DNA from: Isoetes taiwanensis
Lineage: Eukaryota > Streptophyta > Lycopodiopsida > Isoetales > Isoetaceae
Direction: 5' to 3'
Length of the DNA stretch: 64,000 bases
Assembly: GCA_021234155.1 (NCBI GenBank)
Contig: JAJEKV010000270.1
Span: 248,001-312,000 of the forward strand
Shown here: positions 1 to 11,551 of the stretch, in pieces
Layout of the letters: every line of letters starts with the position of its first letter
How positions within the stretch are numbered: the stretch's first letter is position 1
The notes under the pieces: generated by a model
Told to the model about the DNA's origin: nothing
Databases searched by the model: none
What the model saw: the letters and a program-made list of their open reading frames with translations, nothing else
Position numbers and translations under genes: made by a program

Positions 1-358
1 TTTACTATTTTTTCGATTTTTACAGTTTCGTGTTATTTTTAAGTTTTGTCTCATCGTCCGTGGTCGCGTTTTTATCATTTTTCTACTGTCTCTGTGTATT
101 TTCTACCTTTTATATTGTTTCTGTGTCATTTCTACTGCTTTTACTACCTTGTTTTGTGTGTTTTTTGTTATAATCTTCTCCTGTACTTTGTGTTTTTTGT
201 TTTGTATTCTCCAGTTCGTATAATGTAGGTCGTTTAATTATAATTTCTTGCACTTGTTTGTTTATAGTTTTGTTCTATATTCTCCAGTTCTTTGGAGAAG
301 TCTTTTTTTATAGCCTAGTATGTCTCTTATAATATAGAGCGTCTGTAGGGCCTCTCTT
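1..358. other. T-rich non-coding stretch
   Basis: The plus strand is strongly T-rich with long pyrimidine runs. The short reading frames here are low-complexity Phe/Leu/Tyr strings and are not convincing as genes. A partial repeat of the form TATAATRTAGAGCGTC occurs near 328 and again near 380, on either side of the first palindromic motif. I see no RNA gene or element end. Confidence 0.5.
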
Positions 359-493
359 AAAAACGTGCTTGACGCGATTTATAATGTAGAGCGTCACTGA
401 TATGATTGTTTTTTGCTGTCTCTGATACTTTTCTTGTGTACCGTTTATGTTTTCCGTAGTAAGGCGTCTATCAAAACGCGCTCGGCGCGATTT
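359..493. repeat. Left pair of GC-rich palindromic motifs
   Basis: Two copies of a degenerate palindrome of the form AAAACGCGCYYGRCGCGATT lie at 359-380 and 473-493. The core is self-complementary (CGCGCC/GGCGCG type) and is flanked by A-runs and T-runs, so each copy could form a short hairpin. The same motif family recurs six times at 1700-1907, on the other side of the broken gene at 598-1687. The left copies read in the orientation ending GCGCGATT; the right cluster has both orientations. Confidence 0.6.
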
Positions 494-597
494 CATTACT
501 CACCACGTGATTGTAACTTTCAGGATCTTCTAAAAATGTTAAAAGAAAATCAAAGCCTGGGCAGGGTCACGGGACATCGGCACCGAAAAAACCAAGA

Positions 598-1687
598 ATG
601 GAGGAAGATGTATCAGTTGCAGATTTGGCACACGTTGTGACCATGGACGATACGACTGGAATAACAAAGGCTCAGGTAGAGCCTCCATGTCCAGAAGAAG
701 ATCTACCAGAGGGCTCTGAATGGTATGTGGAGATCTTCAAGACTAGCGGAAAGACAGATCTTATTTTCATGTCTAGAGTTAAGGAAACAGATCAAATGAA
801 GAAACAAGGTATTTCGATCACATGCCAAGACGGGGACGATTCATCTATACCGTTCATTACGAAGAAGGCGGGTCGAGAAAAATAAAAAATATTGAAGAAG
901 TTAAATTATCGCAGTGCGGTTCCTTTAAAGAGACAGCCCTAAGAAGCGGATGAGGCATGCAGATAACCTCTTCAAATTTGGCTGGTCGGTGGAGAACCAT
1001 TGACACCAAAAAAAATGTGAAGGTCTCTCACCGTGAGAAGAGCAATCAAGACAAGGCCGCCGTCAACTAGTGTGTACCTACAAGCTTTAAAAGAGAAGGA
1101 AGATGCAAGTTCTAGAGGTAGGGAAACAAGAGATGCTCTACCCATTCTGATTTGACTAGTGATGACGATAAAGGCGAGACGGTTAGAGGCCATGAGCAAA
1201 CTCAAGAAGTATGCTGACAAGTATCCACTGGGCCTTAACTTCACGCATCCAGTAAATGTCGACAGGCTTTTCAGGTCCACGAAGGCTATGTTTGTTAGAG
1301 CAGAAGATACGAAAGGAACACGCAATGGAAATAGTCAACAACATGATTGAAAACCCAGGGCAGGTGCCAATGCCGGCAGATGTGGTGCCTTTTGATATGA
1401 AGACGAAGAAGGTGTTGATCTGGAATAAACTTGAAGATTTTATTGGCAACCTGGATATTCACTTCATGATAATAGATGGCCAGCATTCAGTGGAGGCACA
1501 GAAGGTTTTGATCAGTCAAGCACAAAAAACTGGAAATCAGTTATTCTATAGACTATACTCAGTCAGAAATTGCCGGTTCCTCAGTGGCTCAACAACAGCA
1601 GCAGAATTAGCCAAAATTAGAGCGCTACTGAATGACATGGGAAAGACATTCCTATACAAAAGGTATTTCATTTTCCCACATAGCTAG
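598..1687 (+). pseudogene. Broken gene for an unrecognised DGQH-motif protein
   Basis: Two plus-strand reading segments look coding. The first (598-885, 95 codons) is acidic and includes EGSEWYVEIFKTSGKTDLIF. The second (from about 1159, changing frame near 1275, to 1687) includes KLKKYADKYPLGLNFTHPVN, then KEHAMEIVNNMIENPGQVPM and IDIHFMIIDGQHS-like sequence, where IIDGQHSVEAQKVL is clear. A DGQH-type motif after a region mentioning positions, partners and 'I-E-N-P-G' resembles the N-terminal fold of ParB/DGQHR-type proteins; this is inference from motif shape only. Between 886 and 1158 stops occur in all frames, so the gene is disrupted, spliced, or mis-sequenced. It is bracketed by palindromic repeats (359-493 and 1700-1907), which suggests a mobile unit. 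I cannot assign a function. Confidence 0.4.
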
Positions 1688-1698
1688 TCTGGAACTTC

Positions 1699-1907
1699 CA
1701 AACCGCGCCAGGTGCGTTTTCATATGTCATATAGCTTTCCAAATCGCGCCAGGCGCGTTTTCGTTAATCACGGATTTACAAAAAAACGCGCCTGGCGCGA
1801 TTTTCCTATAGCTTTTCAAATCGCGCCAGGCGCGTTTTCGTTAATCACGGATTTACAAGAAACGCGCCTGGCGCGATTTCTTCAAGAAATCGCGCAAGGC
1901 GCGTTTC
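1699..1907. repeat. Cluster of alternating GC-rich palindromes
   Basis: Six copies of a motif close to AATCGCGCCAGGCGCGTTTT lie at about 1700-1720, 1741-1761, 1783-1803, 1818-1838, 1859-1879 and 1887-1907, in alternating orientation. The core CGCGCC-A-GGCGCG is an almost perfect palindrome. A spacer reading TCGTTAATCACGGATTTACA is repeated between copies 2-3 and 4-5, so part of the array arose by duplication of a roughly 77-bp block. These are the most GC-rich sites in an AT-rich surround and match the motifs at 359-493. Confidence 0.8.
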
Positions 1908-2460
1908 TTGTACACTACAACTCCAACATTTGGTCCACAGTTGAAAACAACAGTAAAAACAAAATACGGATTGTTTTTTTGAAGATTTGAAAAAAACCTA
2001 CACGTAGTTATACGGAAGTGTGGTTTTAAAAAAATATGATGTAGTTTTTATTAGGGAGCCGTAGCTTTTTTTTTTAAGAATGTGTGGTTTCTTAAGGAGG
2101 TGTAGTTTCTTTCTTAAGGATGTGTTGTTTTCTCAGGCCATATGGTTTTTTGAAGGGATGTTTTTTTTTAAGGTGTTGTTTTCTAAGGTGGTGTTTTTGA
2201 GGTGTGGTTTTTTATGGTTTTCTAAGAATCCATGTATGACCAAGTTGTCCACGTGCCATTGCTGCCACAAAATGGCGGCATAAAAGAGTTGTATGCATGC
2301 TTGACACACTCACTAGCATTTGACTTCATACATGTGTGTGTGAGCTTGTAGAACATGAAACTTGAAGACATCCATCACTTGGCAACTTGTAGAAGACATA
2401 TTGATATGAAGAACCAAAGATAGACACTATTGGCATTATGTAGGCATTTCTTGAAGGACT
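1908..2460. other. Non-coding stretch with degenerate T/G-rich short repeats
   Basis: From about 2000 to 2230 the plus strand is a decayed series of units like GTGTGGTTTTTTAAGG, similar in style to the subterminal repeats of CACTA-type DNA elements, but no terminal CACTA/TAGTG pair was found. The rest (2230-2460) shows no gene. Confidence 0.4.
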
Positions 2461-5400
2461 CAAACATGCCACACCCACTCCAACATGCCATGTGGATTCA
2501 ACATGCCACGTGGGCTCCAACATGCCACCTAGGCTCCAACATACCAAGATGGCTCAAACATGCCATGTGGGCTCCAACATGCCACCTAGACTCCAACATG
2601 CCACGTTGGCTCGAACGTGCCACCTAGGCTCAAACATGCCAAGGTCGCTCAAACATGCCACGCAGGCTACAACTTGCCACCTAGGCCCCAACAAGCCAAG
2701 GTAGCTCACAACATGCCACCTAGGCTCCAACATGCCAAGGTGGCTCAAATGTGCCACCTAGGCTTCAACATGCCAACCAGGCTCAAACATGCCAAGGTGG
2801 TTCAAACATGCCAAGGTGGCTCAAACATGCCACGCAGGCTCCAACATGCCACCTTGCCGCAAACATGCCATGCGAGCTCCAACATGCCACCTAGGCTCCA
2901 ACATGCCAAGGTGGCTCAAACATGCCACGTGGGCTCCAACATGCCACCTAGGCTCCAACACACCAAGGTAGCTTAAACATGCCACCTAGGCTCTCCAACA
3001 TGCCACCTAAGTTCAAGCATGCCAAGTGGGCTCCAACATGCCAAGGTAGCTCAAACATGCCATGTGGGTTCCAACATGCCACCTAGGCTCAAACATGCCA
3101 AGGTAGCTCAAACATGCCATGCAGGCTCCAACATGCCAAGGTGGCTCCAACAACAACATGCCAAGGTGGCTCAAACGTGCCACTTGTGCTCCAACATGCC
3201 ACCTAGGCTCCAACATGCCAAGGTGGCTCAAACATTCCAAGGTGCTCAAACATGCCAGCTAGGCTCCAACATGCCAGCTAGGCTCAAACATGCCAAGGTG
3301 GCTCAAACATGCCATGTGGTTTCCAACATGCCGCCTAGGCTCCAACATGCCAAGGTGTCTCAAGCATGCCACCTAGGTTCCAACATGCCACCTAGGCTCA
3401 AACATGCCAAGGTGGCTACAAAATCCCACGTGGGCTCCAACATGCCACCTAGTCTCCAACATGCCACCTAGTCTCCAACATGCCAAGGTGGCTCAAACAT
3501 GCCACCTAGGCCACCTACGCTCAAACATGCCAAGGTGCTCAAACATGCTACGTGATTTCCAACATGCCACGTAGGCTCTAACATGCCAAGGTGGCTCAAA
3601 CCGATGCCACCTAGGCTCCAACATGCCACCAAGGCTCCAACATGCCAATGTGGGCTCCAACATGCCACCTAGGCTCCAACATACCATCATGGTTCAAACA
3701 TGCAAGGTGGCTTGCACATGCCATGTGGGCTCCAACATGCCAAGATTGGCTCAAACATGCCACCTATGCTGAAACATGCCACCTAGACTCTAACATGCCA
3801 AGGTGGCTCAAACATGTCACCTAGGCTCCAACATGCCAAGGTGGCTCAAACATGCCAAGGTGCTCAAACATACCACCTAGGCTCGAACATATCAAGGTGG
3901 CTCCAACATGCCACCTAGGGCTCGAACATGCCCAGGTGGCTCAAACTTGCCACGTGGGCTCCAACATGCCAAGGTGGCTCAAATGTGCCACCTAGGCTCC
4001 AACATGCCAACGTGGGCTCCAACATGCCACCTAGGCTCCAACATACCATCATGGTTCAAACATGCAAGGTGGCTCAAACATGCCATGTGGGCTCCAACAT
4101 GCCAAGATTGGCTCAAACATGCCACCTATGCTGAAACATGCCACCTAGACTCTAACATGCCAAGGTGGCTCAAACATGCCACCTAGGCTCCAACATGCCA
4201 AGGTGGCTAAAACATGCCAAGGTGCTCAAACATACCACCTAGGCTCGAACATACCAAGGTGGCTCCAACATGCCACCTAGGCTCGAACATGCCAAGGTGG
4301 CTCATACATGCCAAGGTGGCTCAAACTTGCCACGTGGGCTCCAACATGCCAAGGTGGCTCAAATGTGCCACCTAGGCTCCAACATGCCACCCAGGCTCAA
4401 ACATGCCAAGGTGGCTCAAACATGCCACGCAAACTCCACCTTGCCTCAAACATGCCACGCAAACTCCACCTTGCCTCAAACATGCCACGTGGGTTCCAAC
4501 ATGCCACCTAGGCTCCAACATGCCAAGGTGGCTCAAACATGACACGTGGGCTCCAACATGCCACCTAGGCTCCAACATGCCAACTAGGCTCAAACATGCC
4601 AAGGTGGCTCAAACATGCCACGTGGTTTCCAACATGCCACCTAGGCTCCAACATGCCACCAAGGCTCCAACATGCCAACGTGGGCTCGGCTCAAACATGC
4701 CACCTAGGTTCAAACATGCCACCTTGGCTCAAACATGCCATGTGGGCTCAAACATGCCACCTAGGCTCCAACATGCCAAGGTGGCTCACACACATCTTGC
4801 GAAGTTGCTCAAACATGCCACCTAGGCTCAAACATGCCAAGGTGGCTCAAACATGCCAAGGTGGCTCAAACATGCGACGTAGGCTCCAACATGCCACCTA
4901 GACTCAAACATGCCAAGGTGGCTCAAACATGCCACCTAGGCTCCAACATGCCAAGGTGGCTCCAACATGCCACCTAGGCTCAAACATGCCGCCTAGGCTC
5001 CAACATGCCACCTAAACTCAAACATGCCAAGGTGGCTCCAACATGCCACGTGGGCTCCAACATGCCACCTAGGCTCCAACATCCCACCTAGGCTCCAACA
5101 TGCCAAGGTGGCTCCAACATGCCACGTGGGCACCATCATGCCACCTAGGCTCCAACATGACAAGGTGTCTCAAACGTGCCACCTCGGCCCAACATGCCAC
5201 CTAGGCTCTAACATGCCACGTGCTCCAACATGCCACCTAGGGTCGGAACATGCCACGTGTGCTCCAACATGCCACCTAGGCTCCAACATGCCAAGGTGGC
5301 TCAAACATGCCATGCGGGCTTCAACGTGCCAAGTAGGCTCCAACATGCCACCTAGACTCAAACATGCCACGCGGGCTCCAACATGCCACCTAGGCTCCAA

Positions 5401-6868
5401 CATGTCAAGGTGGCTCAACCATGCCACGTGGGCTCCAACATGCCATCTAGGCTCCAACATGCGAAGGTGGCTCAAACATGCCACCTAGGCTCCAACATGC
5501 CACCTAGACTCAAACATGCCAATTTGGCTTAAACATGCTATGTAGTTTCCAACATGCCACCTAGGCTCAAACATGCCAAGGTGGCTCAAACATGCCACGT
5601 GGTTTCCAACATGCCACCTAGGCTCAAACATGCCAAGGAAGCTCCAACATGCCACGTGAGCTCCAACATGCCACATGGGCTCCAACATGCCACCTAGGCT
5701 CCAACATGCCAAGGAGGCTCAAACATGACACCTAGGCTCCAACATGCCAAGGTGGCTCAAACATGCCACCTAGGCTCCAACATGCCAAGGTGGCTCCAAC
5801 ATGCCACGTGGGCTCCAACATGCCACCTAGATGACAAGGCGTCTCGAACATGCCACCTCGGCTCCAACATGCCACCGGCTCAAACATGCCAAGGTGGCTC
5901 AAATATGCCACGTGTGCTCCAACATGCCACCTAGGCTCAAACATGCCAAGGTGTGTCAAACATGCCATGTGGTTTCCAACATGCCGCCTAGGCTCCAACA
6001 TGCCAAGGTGTCTCAAGCATGCCACCTAGGCTCCAACATGCCACCCGGCTCCAACATGCCAACGTGGGCTTCAGGGCTCCAACATGCCACCTATGCTCCA
6101 ACATGCCATCATGGTTCAAACATGCAAGGTGGCTCAAACATGCCATGTGGGCTCCAACATGCCAAGATTGGCTCAAACATGCCACCTATCTTTGAAACAT
6201 GCCACCTAGACTCTAACATGCCAAGGTGGCTCAAACATGCCACCTAGGTCTCCAACATGCAAGGTGGTGGCTCAAACATGCCACCTAGGTGGCTCCAACA
6301 TGCCACCTAGGCTCAAACATGCTAAGGTGGCTCAAACTTGCCACGTGGGCTCCAACATGCCACCTAGGCTCCAACATGCCAAAATGGCTCAAACATGCAA
6401 ACTAGGCTCCAACATGCCACTTAGGCTCCAATATGCCAAGGTGCCTCAAACATGCCAAGGTGCTCAAACATGTCGCCTAGGCTCCAACATGCCACCGAGG
6501 CTCAAACATGCCACCTAGGCTCCAACATGCCACCTAGGCTCAAACAGGCCACCCGGGCTCCAGCGTGCGTGCCAACTAGGGCTTAAACATGACACCTAGG
6601 CTCCAACATGCCACATAGGCTTAAACATGCCAAGGTGGTTCAAACATGCCAAGGTGTCTCAAACATGCCACGTGGGATCCAAGGCCACCTAGGCTCCAAC
6701 ATGCCAACATGGCTCAAACATGCCACCTAGGCTCCAACATGCCACTTAGGCTCCAACATGCCAAGGTGCCTCAAACATGCCACCTAGGCTCAAACACTAC
6801 CACGTGTGCTCCAACGTGCCACCTAGGCTCCAACATGCCAAGGTGGCTCAAACATGCCACCTAGGCAC
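2461..6868 (+). repeat. 19-bp minisatellite array (about 4.4 kb)
   Basis: This is a tandem array of 19-bp units, roughly 230 copies. Three main unit types interleave: CAACATGCCACCTAGGCTC, AAACATGCCAAGGTGGCTC and CAACATGCCACGTGGGCTC. The invariant part is AACATGCCA followed by a variable four-base core and GGCTC. Cores are often palindromic (CCTAGG, CACGTG). Because 19 is not a multiple of three, three units make a 57-bp/19-codon period and stop codons are rare in several frames; the resulting long frames (peptides such as MPPRLQHAKVAQTCHLGSN) are by-products, not proteins. Occasional units are shortened or lengthened by 1-8 bp. A block near 3620-3900 recurs almost exactly near 4005-4260, showing higher-order duplication of about 380 bp. 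Confidence 0.95.
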
Positions 6869-6871
6869 CAA

Positions 6872-6955
6872 AGTGGCATGTTGGAGCCTAGACAACATGT
6901 TGGAGCCCACGTGGCATTGTTGAGCCACCTTGGCATGTTGGAGCCTAGGTGGCAT
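6872..6955 (-). repeat. Inverted minisatellite units at the array edge
   Basis: Four to five units of the same minisatellite appear here as the reverse complement (GTGGCATGTTGGAGCCTAG and relatives). The orientation switch at about 6870 is abrupt, with only a few bases (CACCAAA) between the last forward and first reverse unit. It therefore creates a large potential hairpin with the end of the forward array. Unique sequence follows from about 6956 to the LTR at 7034. Confidence 0.9.
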
Positions 6956-7033
6956 ATTAGAACTTATTGCTCTGACCACTGAAGGGCAAGGCATGATGCC
7001 GTTTTGTGCATATATACTCCATCGAAGGGCAAC

Positions 7034-7613
7034 TGTTTGGGGTCTGGGTTCGGGAACTCCTGGAAGACAGCCCTCTGTGAGGACCCGTGGATCTAACAGG
7101 AGAGTCCTGGGGACTATGTCACGCGGGATTTGCTGAAAGAGAAGAAAAAGAAGAGAACAGAACAATTGAGAGAAAGATGATAAGCTTCCTTGATATCAAT
7201 GATGAAAATACATGAGCTCTCGCAATAGAGAGAAAACTGAAAGGAGACAAGACTCAAAACTCATCTAAAAACTTATGAGCTAACTCTACTCATATATATA
7301 GTACAATGGCCTTGGGCCCAATATAGACACTGACGTGATCTCGGTGCCGACTCACGAAGGAGGCTGATTTTGAGGAATATTGGCGGTGCCTCTTGAAGTG
7401 CCTAGAATCACGCCGGACGGCCGACGCTGGTGGCGGGCCGATCACTTGTCCGAAGGCCTCTTGTTGATGACCAAAGGCTTTGATCAAGCGTGGCTTCTTT
7501 GCTTAATCTTAGCGGAGGCTTGGATGTCCGACCGCGTGGTTGGACCGAGGATCTTTGAGCTTGACCTGGTCGGACGATGCATGAATAGTCGTACCGGGAG
7601 GCACAGATTAACA
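7034..7613 (-). repeat. 3' LTR of the Ty3/gypsy element
   Basis: This matches the repeat at 17450-18037 along its whole length, including GATAAGCTTCCTTGATATCA and TACTCATATATATAGTACAA. On the minus strand it begins TGTTAATC directly after a purine-rich tract. Differences from the other LTR are mostly small indels at CAG/CTG sites. Confidence 0.9.
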
Positions 7614-7622
7614 CTCCCCACC
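7614..7622 (-). other. Polypurine tract of the Ty3/gypsy element
   Basis: The minus strand reads GGTGGGGAG immediately before the TGTTAATC start of the 3' LTR. This is the expected position and composition of the plus-strand-synthesis primer, and it fixes the LTR boundary. Confidence 0.7.
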
Positions 7623-7649
7623 AAACGACACTCGAGTGAAGAAAAAGGA

Positions 7650-10600
7650 GGAAGCGTTTGGGGGGGGGAAGCCATCGAAAAGTGATCCCTCACGGGAGTG
7701 AGGCCGGGCACCATTATGATACCCGGCTGATGAGATCTTGGCGTGATTGAAGAGCTTGAGGTGTGTTTTTGGCCAAGGGCGGGATCAGCATCAATAAGAA
7801 AACGAGAGCGCATACCATGTCTTCAAGCGCAGCGTATGCCTGAAGAAATGTACCGACCTCCATGAGGAGGCAGTCGAAAGGCCAAAGGCACCGACCCGGC
7901 ATTTGGATTGTAATGAAAAATGGGACGCCGATTTAAGGGAGCTTAGCAAAATGCATTTGAGGGCAGCGAAAAAATCGCAGCGAAGATGGACGAAGGATCA
8001 GGGTGAGGTGGAGGCGTTACGCAGAAGGTGTTGAGACCATGAAGCGCATCCGCTGTTTTGCCAACCACGCCATTAGCAATGTAGATCCAATTGGTGGTGT
8101 TGTCGAGTAGCACCTTCTTCCCAATGTGATGCGGCCGAACAAAGCGTGGATCCCACGGAGATCCGTCGAGATCGAGGTGGTGTCCAGCCTGCATGACCAT
8201 CCATGACCTTGGTCCAAAAAGGAAGGCCAATCGAGGAAGTCGGGGAACCTGGGCGTGGGAATGTGAGGGGAAGCATAGGGAGAAGGAACCATGCCCGTGG
8301 GCATGGGTTCTTGGCGATCTCAATTGGCCCGACAAGATGCGGATCAAGTGCGACACCGGCGATCCCAAAAGAAGGCGAGAGTGAGAGTTGACAGAGGGCT
8401 ATCCCATCCCGTGGGGCCCCGTCTTGCTATCCAACAGCCTTTAGCGGTGTAACCAGCGAGGTTTGCATATAGACTTGTGCATAGGGAAGATCTTGGGATG
8501 TCCTAGATACTTCCCTAATTTGTTTGCGGCTTCGGGCTTAAACACGAGGAGAGATAAATGATTGGCAAGCTCGGGCATGTACTCGATGAAAAGTTTTGGT
8601 CCGGCGAGGATCGCAAGATATGGATTGTTATCCAGAAGCACCCATTTCTTGATGGGGTCACCCGGAAAAGGCGGCGTGGCCCATTGCCAAAGTTTTCTGT
8701 GTATCACCCGGATAGAAATCATGAAAGATATAAGCCATGGGCTGAACCACCACACGGAAAGTGAGAAAGTCCGGATGGGCACGATTGTATGAGATCAAAG
8801 ACAACAAGGGCACAAGACAACCCTTTGTCTTCAATGGAGAGTTCGGCCAAATCCGAGAAAAATCAGACCGCCGATTGGGATATCCGCAGGGGCCATCGGC
8901 CGCATGCCACTTTGAAAGGAAGAGGTGGCGTCGAGCAACCACATAATCATGATAGCGGGAGGGAGCGGGGAAGTCAACCGGCATTCTTTGAAGAATTGCG
9001 GTCCGGTCGTCAAGTTTGGCTTTGAGCCTCCTGCCCCGGTGAATAGCTTGTTGCAGTTGTTGTTCGAGATCCGCGGATCCGATTTTCCTTTTAAGTAGGA
9101 GGCGTGACTGGTCACGGGACCCGTTTAGAAAGGATTGACACGGGAGGAAGATTTCCCGGTGTATTGAGGCGAAGCACGGCAATCTCCGCGTCATCCAGTA
9201 TTTTACGTTTACGCACCTCGCAAAGCCTGATCTTGAAGAGAGGTGAGCCAGAGGAGGTATTGAAAGCTGAGCCGTCAAGGAGGCGACTTGAGAGCGCCGG
9301 GCTGAAAGATTTTGAACTTGAGTGCTGGAATTTTCACCAGTTCCGAGTACAAGGCATTGAGTTTAGCAATATCTTCGCCCTTGGTTTTCGGGGAGAGCGG
9401 GCTTTGGACTTGTTGTGCTCCAATAGAGTCACGAATTTCTCGATCGAGCCGAGCCTGTGATCTGAAGTTGGCTGACTTGAGCTTTGTGTACTCTTGAGAT
9501 CCGCATGAGCACGTAAGAGAGCTTCATGCTTGTCTTGAAGTTTGGCCTCAAAGTTGCAACTTGGGCAGTTGCAGCGAAGGTCTTGGTGTACCGCATCGGA
9601 GGCCTCGAAAGTTCATAGAACCCCGGCCATAAGAGCGCCTTGGGATTCTTGTAACTTAAGAGCAGCAGCGAGCATCCTGGCCGATCATCGATACAACAAC
9701 CCACGAGGGTGTTGTGGTGGTGGAACCGGCGTTGCCTGGTTTGGGAGGTTTGGGAAAAATGGTGTAGAAGTGGATGGTGTAGCGGAGGAAGAGACGGTGA
9801 CATGAGTGTGATGTGGTCATGACCAGGGGAAGATGAAGTGATGTGCCAACTTGGTGATTGATTGGAAGGGAGCGAGTGGAATTTTGAGAATTTGGTGGTG
9901 TGGGGGAAGTAATGCGGATGAGGGCTTGAAAGTGCCCTCCCACAGAAACTTCAGAAATGGAAGTGGTACCCCGAAGGCGGTCCATTTCTTGGAGAAGACG
10001 ATAGAACATCATTTGGGGCCAATCTATGTGGTGTTTGGAGTGCGTGGCAGTGAGGACCAGGTTATAGAAAGGCTTTTATTGATATGGGTGTTCTTGATAG
10101 AATACCCAAGGAATTTCCGCATGCGTAAATTTAACAAAAGGTCTCATGAGGCTTGTCGATATTGGTCGGGCGATGGACATTGGCATGATAAGCGAAGCGC
10201 GCAAACTCTGTGACATCAATATCCTGTATAGCAGACCATGATACACAAGAAGTGTGCAAGGGAATATGAAATACCTCAGAAATCAAGTGTTGAGTCAATG
10301 AAATAGTGGTGCCATCGACCACAGTGGTGTAACCTTGCGGGCTGTTAACAATATTGGCGATGAACACAGAATCTGGCGGGATTTGGAGCCGGAAGTTCCA
10401 TTTGAGAGAATTCAGTAAAAGGTTGGTGTCGTCGTGACTTCTTCTGGGGCCAACAAGGGCTTCACGGAAAGGGCGTCAAGAAGGATACGATGCAAAAAGG
10501 GCGGATCCTTGGGAGCGTAGCTTGAAGTGTAGAAAATCTTGGGGCAGCCATGGGAATGATTTGCAGAACGAAGAGAGATGCAAAGCGGAAGACGAAAAGT

Positions 10601-11400
10601 CGAAAGCCGCGAGGATGAAGGCGCCAGAAGAAAGGCGAAAAGGTTTGTTTTAGGGCGCATAACTTTGGAGGCTAAGAGGTATGAAGAGTTGGAACGGGAA
10701 CCGTTGATGATGCAGTGTCAAAAGATCACGAAGAAGGGGATTGAGAGGCAAAAAATTGGCTAAGTCCCCAAAAGCGTGGGGGGAAGCAATGAGCGGTGAG
10801 GATGAGGCGTGAAAGAAAGATCGGATGTGACGGATGGCAAAAGGACATCCATTAATGTTGACGGGCGTGGAAAGGAGGAATGGCATTCAACGTCGGCGGC
10901 TTCGAAGTGGGATATCATTAAAAGGAATGTGTCGAAGAAGGTACCATGGCTAGATATGGCGGGAGAACAGATTCTCATTTTAGAAAACGACCTTGCATTG
11001 CAAAACGCGTTGGCGATTTGTGTGATTGGTCCGCGTCGACAAGGTTCCTCGATTGGCTATATAAAAGGCGAACCGAGAGAAGCGAAGGCATCCGATGGCG
11101 CTCGATATGGCAGCTGGCGTTTGAACGAAGATTGCACCATGCCGACTAAGCGTCGAGTGGATCACTTGTAAGATGAATTGTGCGGATCTGGCGCTGCCAC
11201 AACCGTGGCATTCGCATGGGCGGCTGGTGTCTGCGGGATGGCTGAACATCCCGACCCAAGACCAGCGGGATGGAGGTGGTTCTGCACCTTCATTTGGGAT
11301 CCGGGCAGAACCTCTACCATCTCCTCGCATCACCTCCGCTCTCCGAACCCGGGAGTAGGGTTTTTCCTTAGGACCTAGTAGATAGGGCTCGAGCCCGTTT
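7650..11400 (-). pseudogene. Extra 3' ORF region of the Ty3/gypsy element
   Basis: Between integrase and the 3' LTR, the minus strand carries several overlapping open pieces (10367-10131, 10012-9656, 9278-8658 and others) that look like one decayed protein. The best piece, at 10367-10131, contains GYTTVVDGTTISLTQHLISE followed by VFHIPL. This resembles the 'putative plant transposon protein' domain found in extra ORFs of plant Ty3 elements (family resemblance from memory, not searched). A low-complexity Pro/Ser/Thr region lies at about 9430-9900. Nothing that I recognise as an envelope protein (signal peptide, paired transmembrane segments) is visible. It could instead be an unrelated sequence inserted into the element. 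Confidence 0.45.
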
Positions 11401-11551
11401 TTGTATATAGAGGCGATTGCCCATAAGCGGAAATAGTTTGGGCATTGCCCACATTTTGTAAAAAAATCTCCACTATAATATAAGCTACAGCCTTTCTAGT
11501 CACTTTACGTGGTGTTGGATTCTTGAAGCTGTCTGTGTTTGGATGTTCACT

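Noticed and set aside
2461-6868. Long open frames across the minisatellite (Met/Pro/His/Lys-rich 19-residue repeats) as a repeat protein
   Set aside because: Open frames occur on both strands and in several frames because the 19-bp unit rarely makes a stop. They have no conserved start and end, and unit indels shift the frame freely.
2461-6868. CRISPR-like array
   Set aside because: Units are contiguous with no unique spacers, in a plant-type nuclear context.
8193-10213. Plus-strand frames inside the Ty3 element as separate genes
   Set aside because: They overlap minus-strand pieces, have no domain, and arise from the GC-rich composition of the antisense strand.
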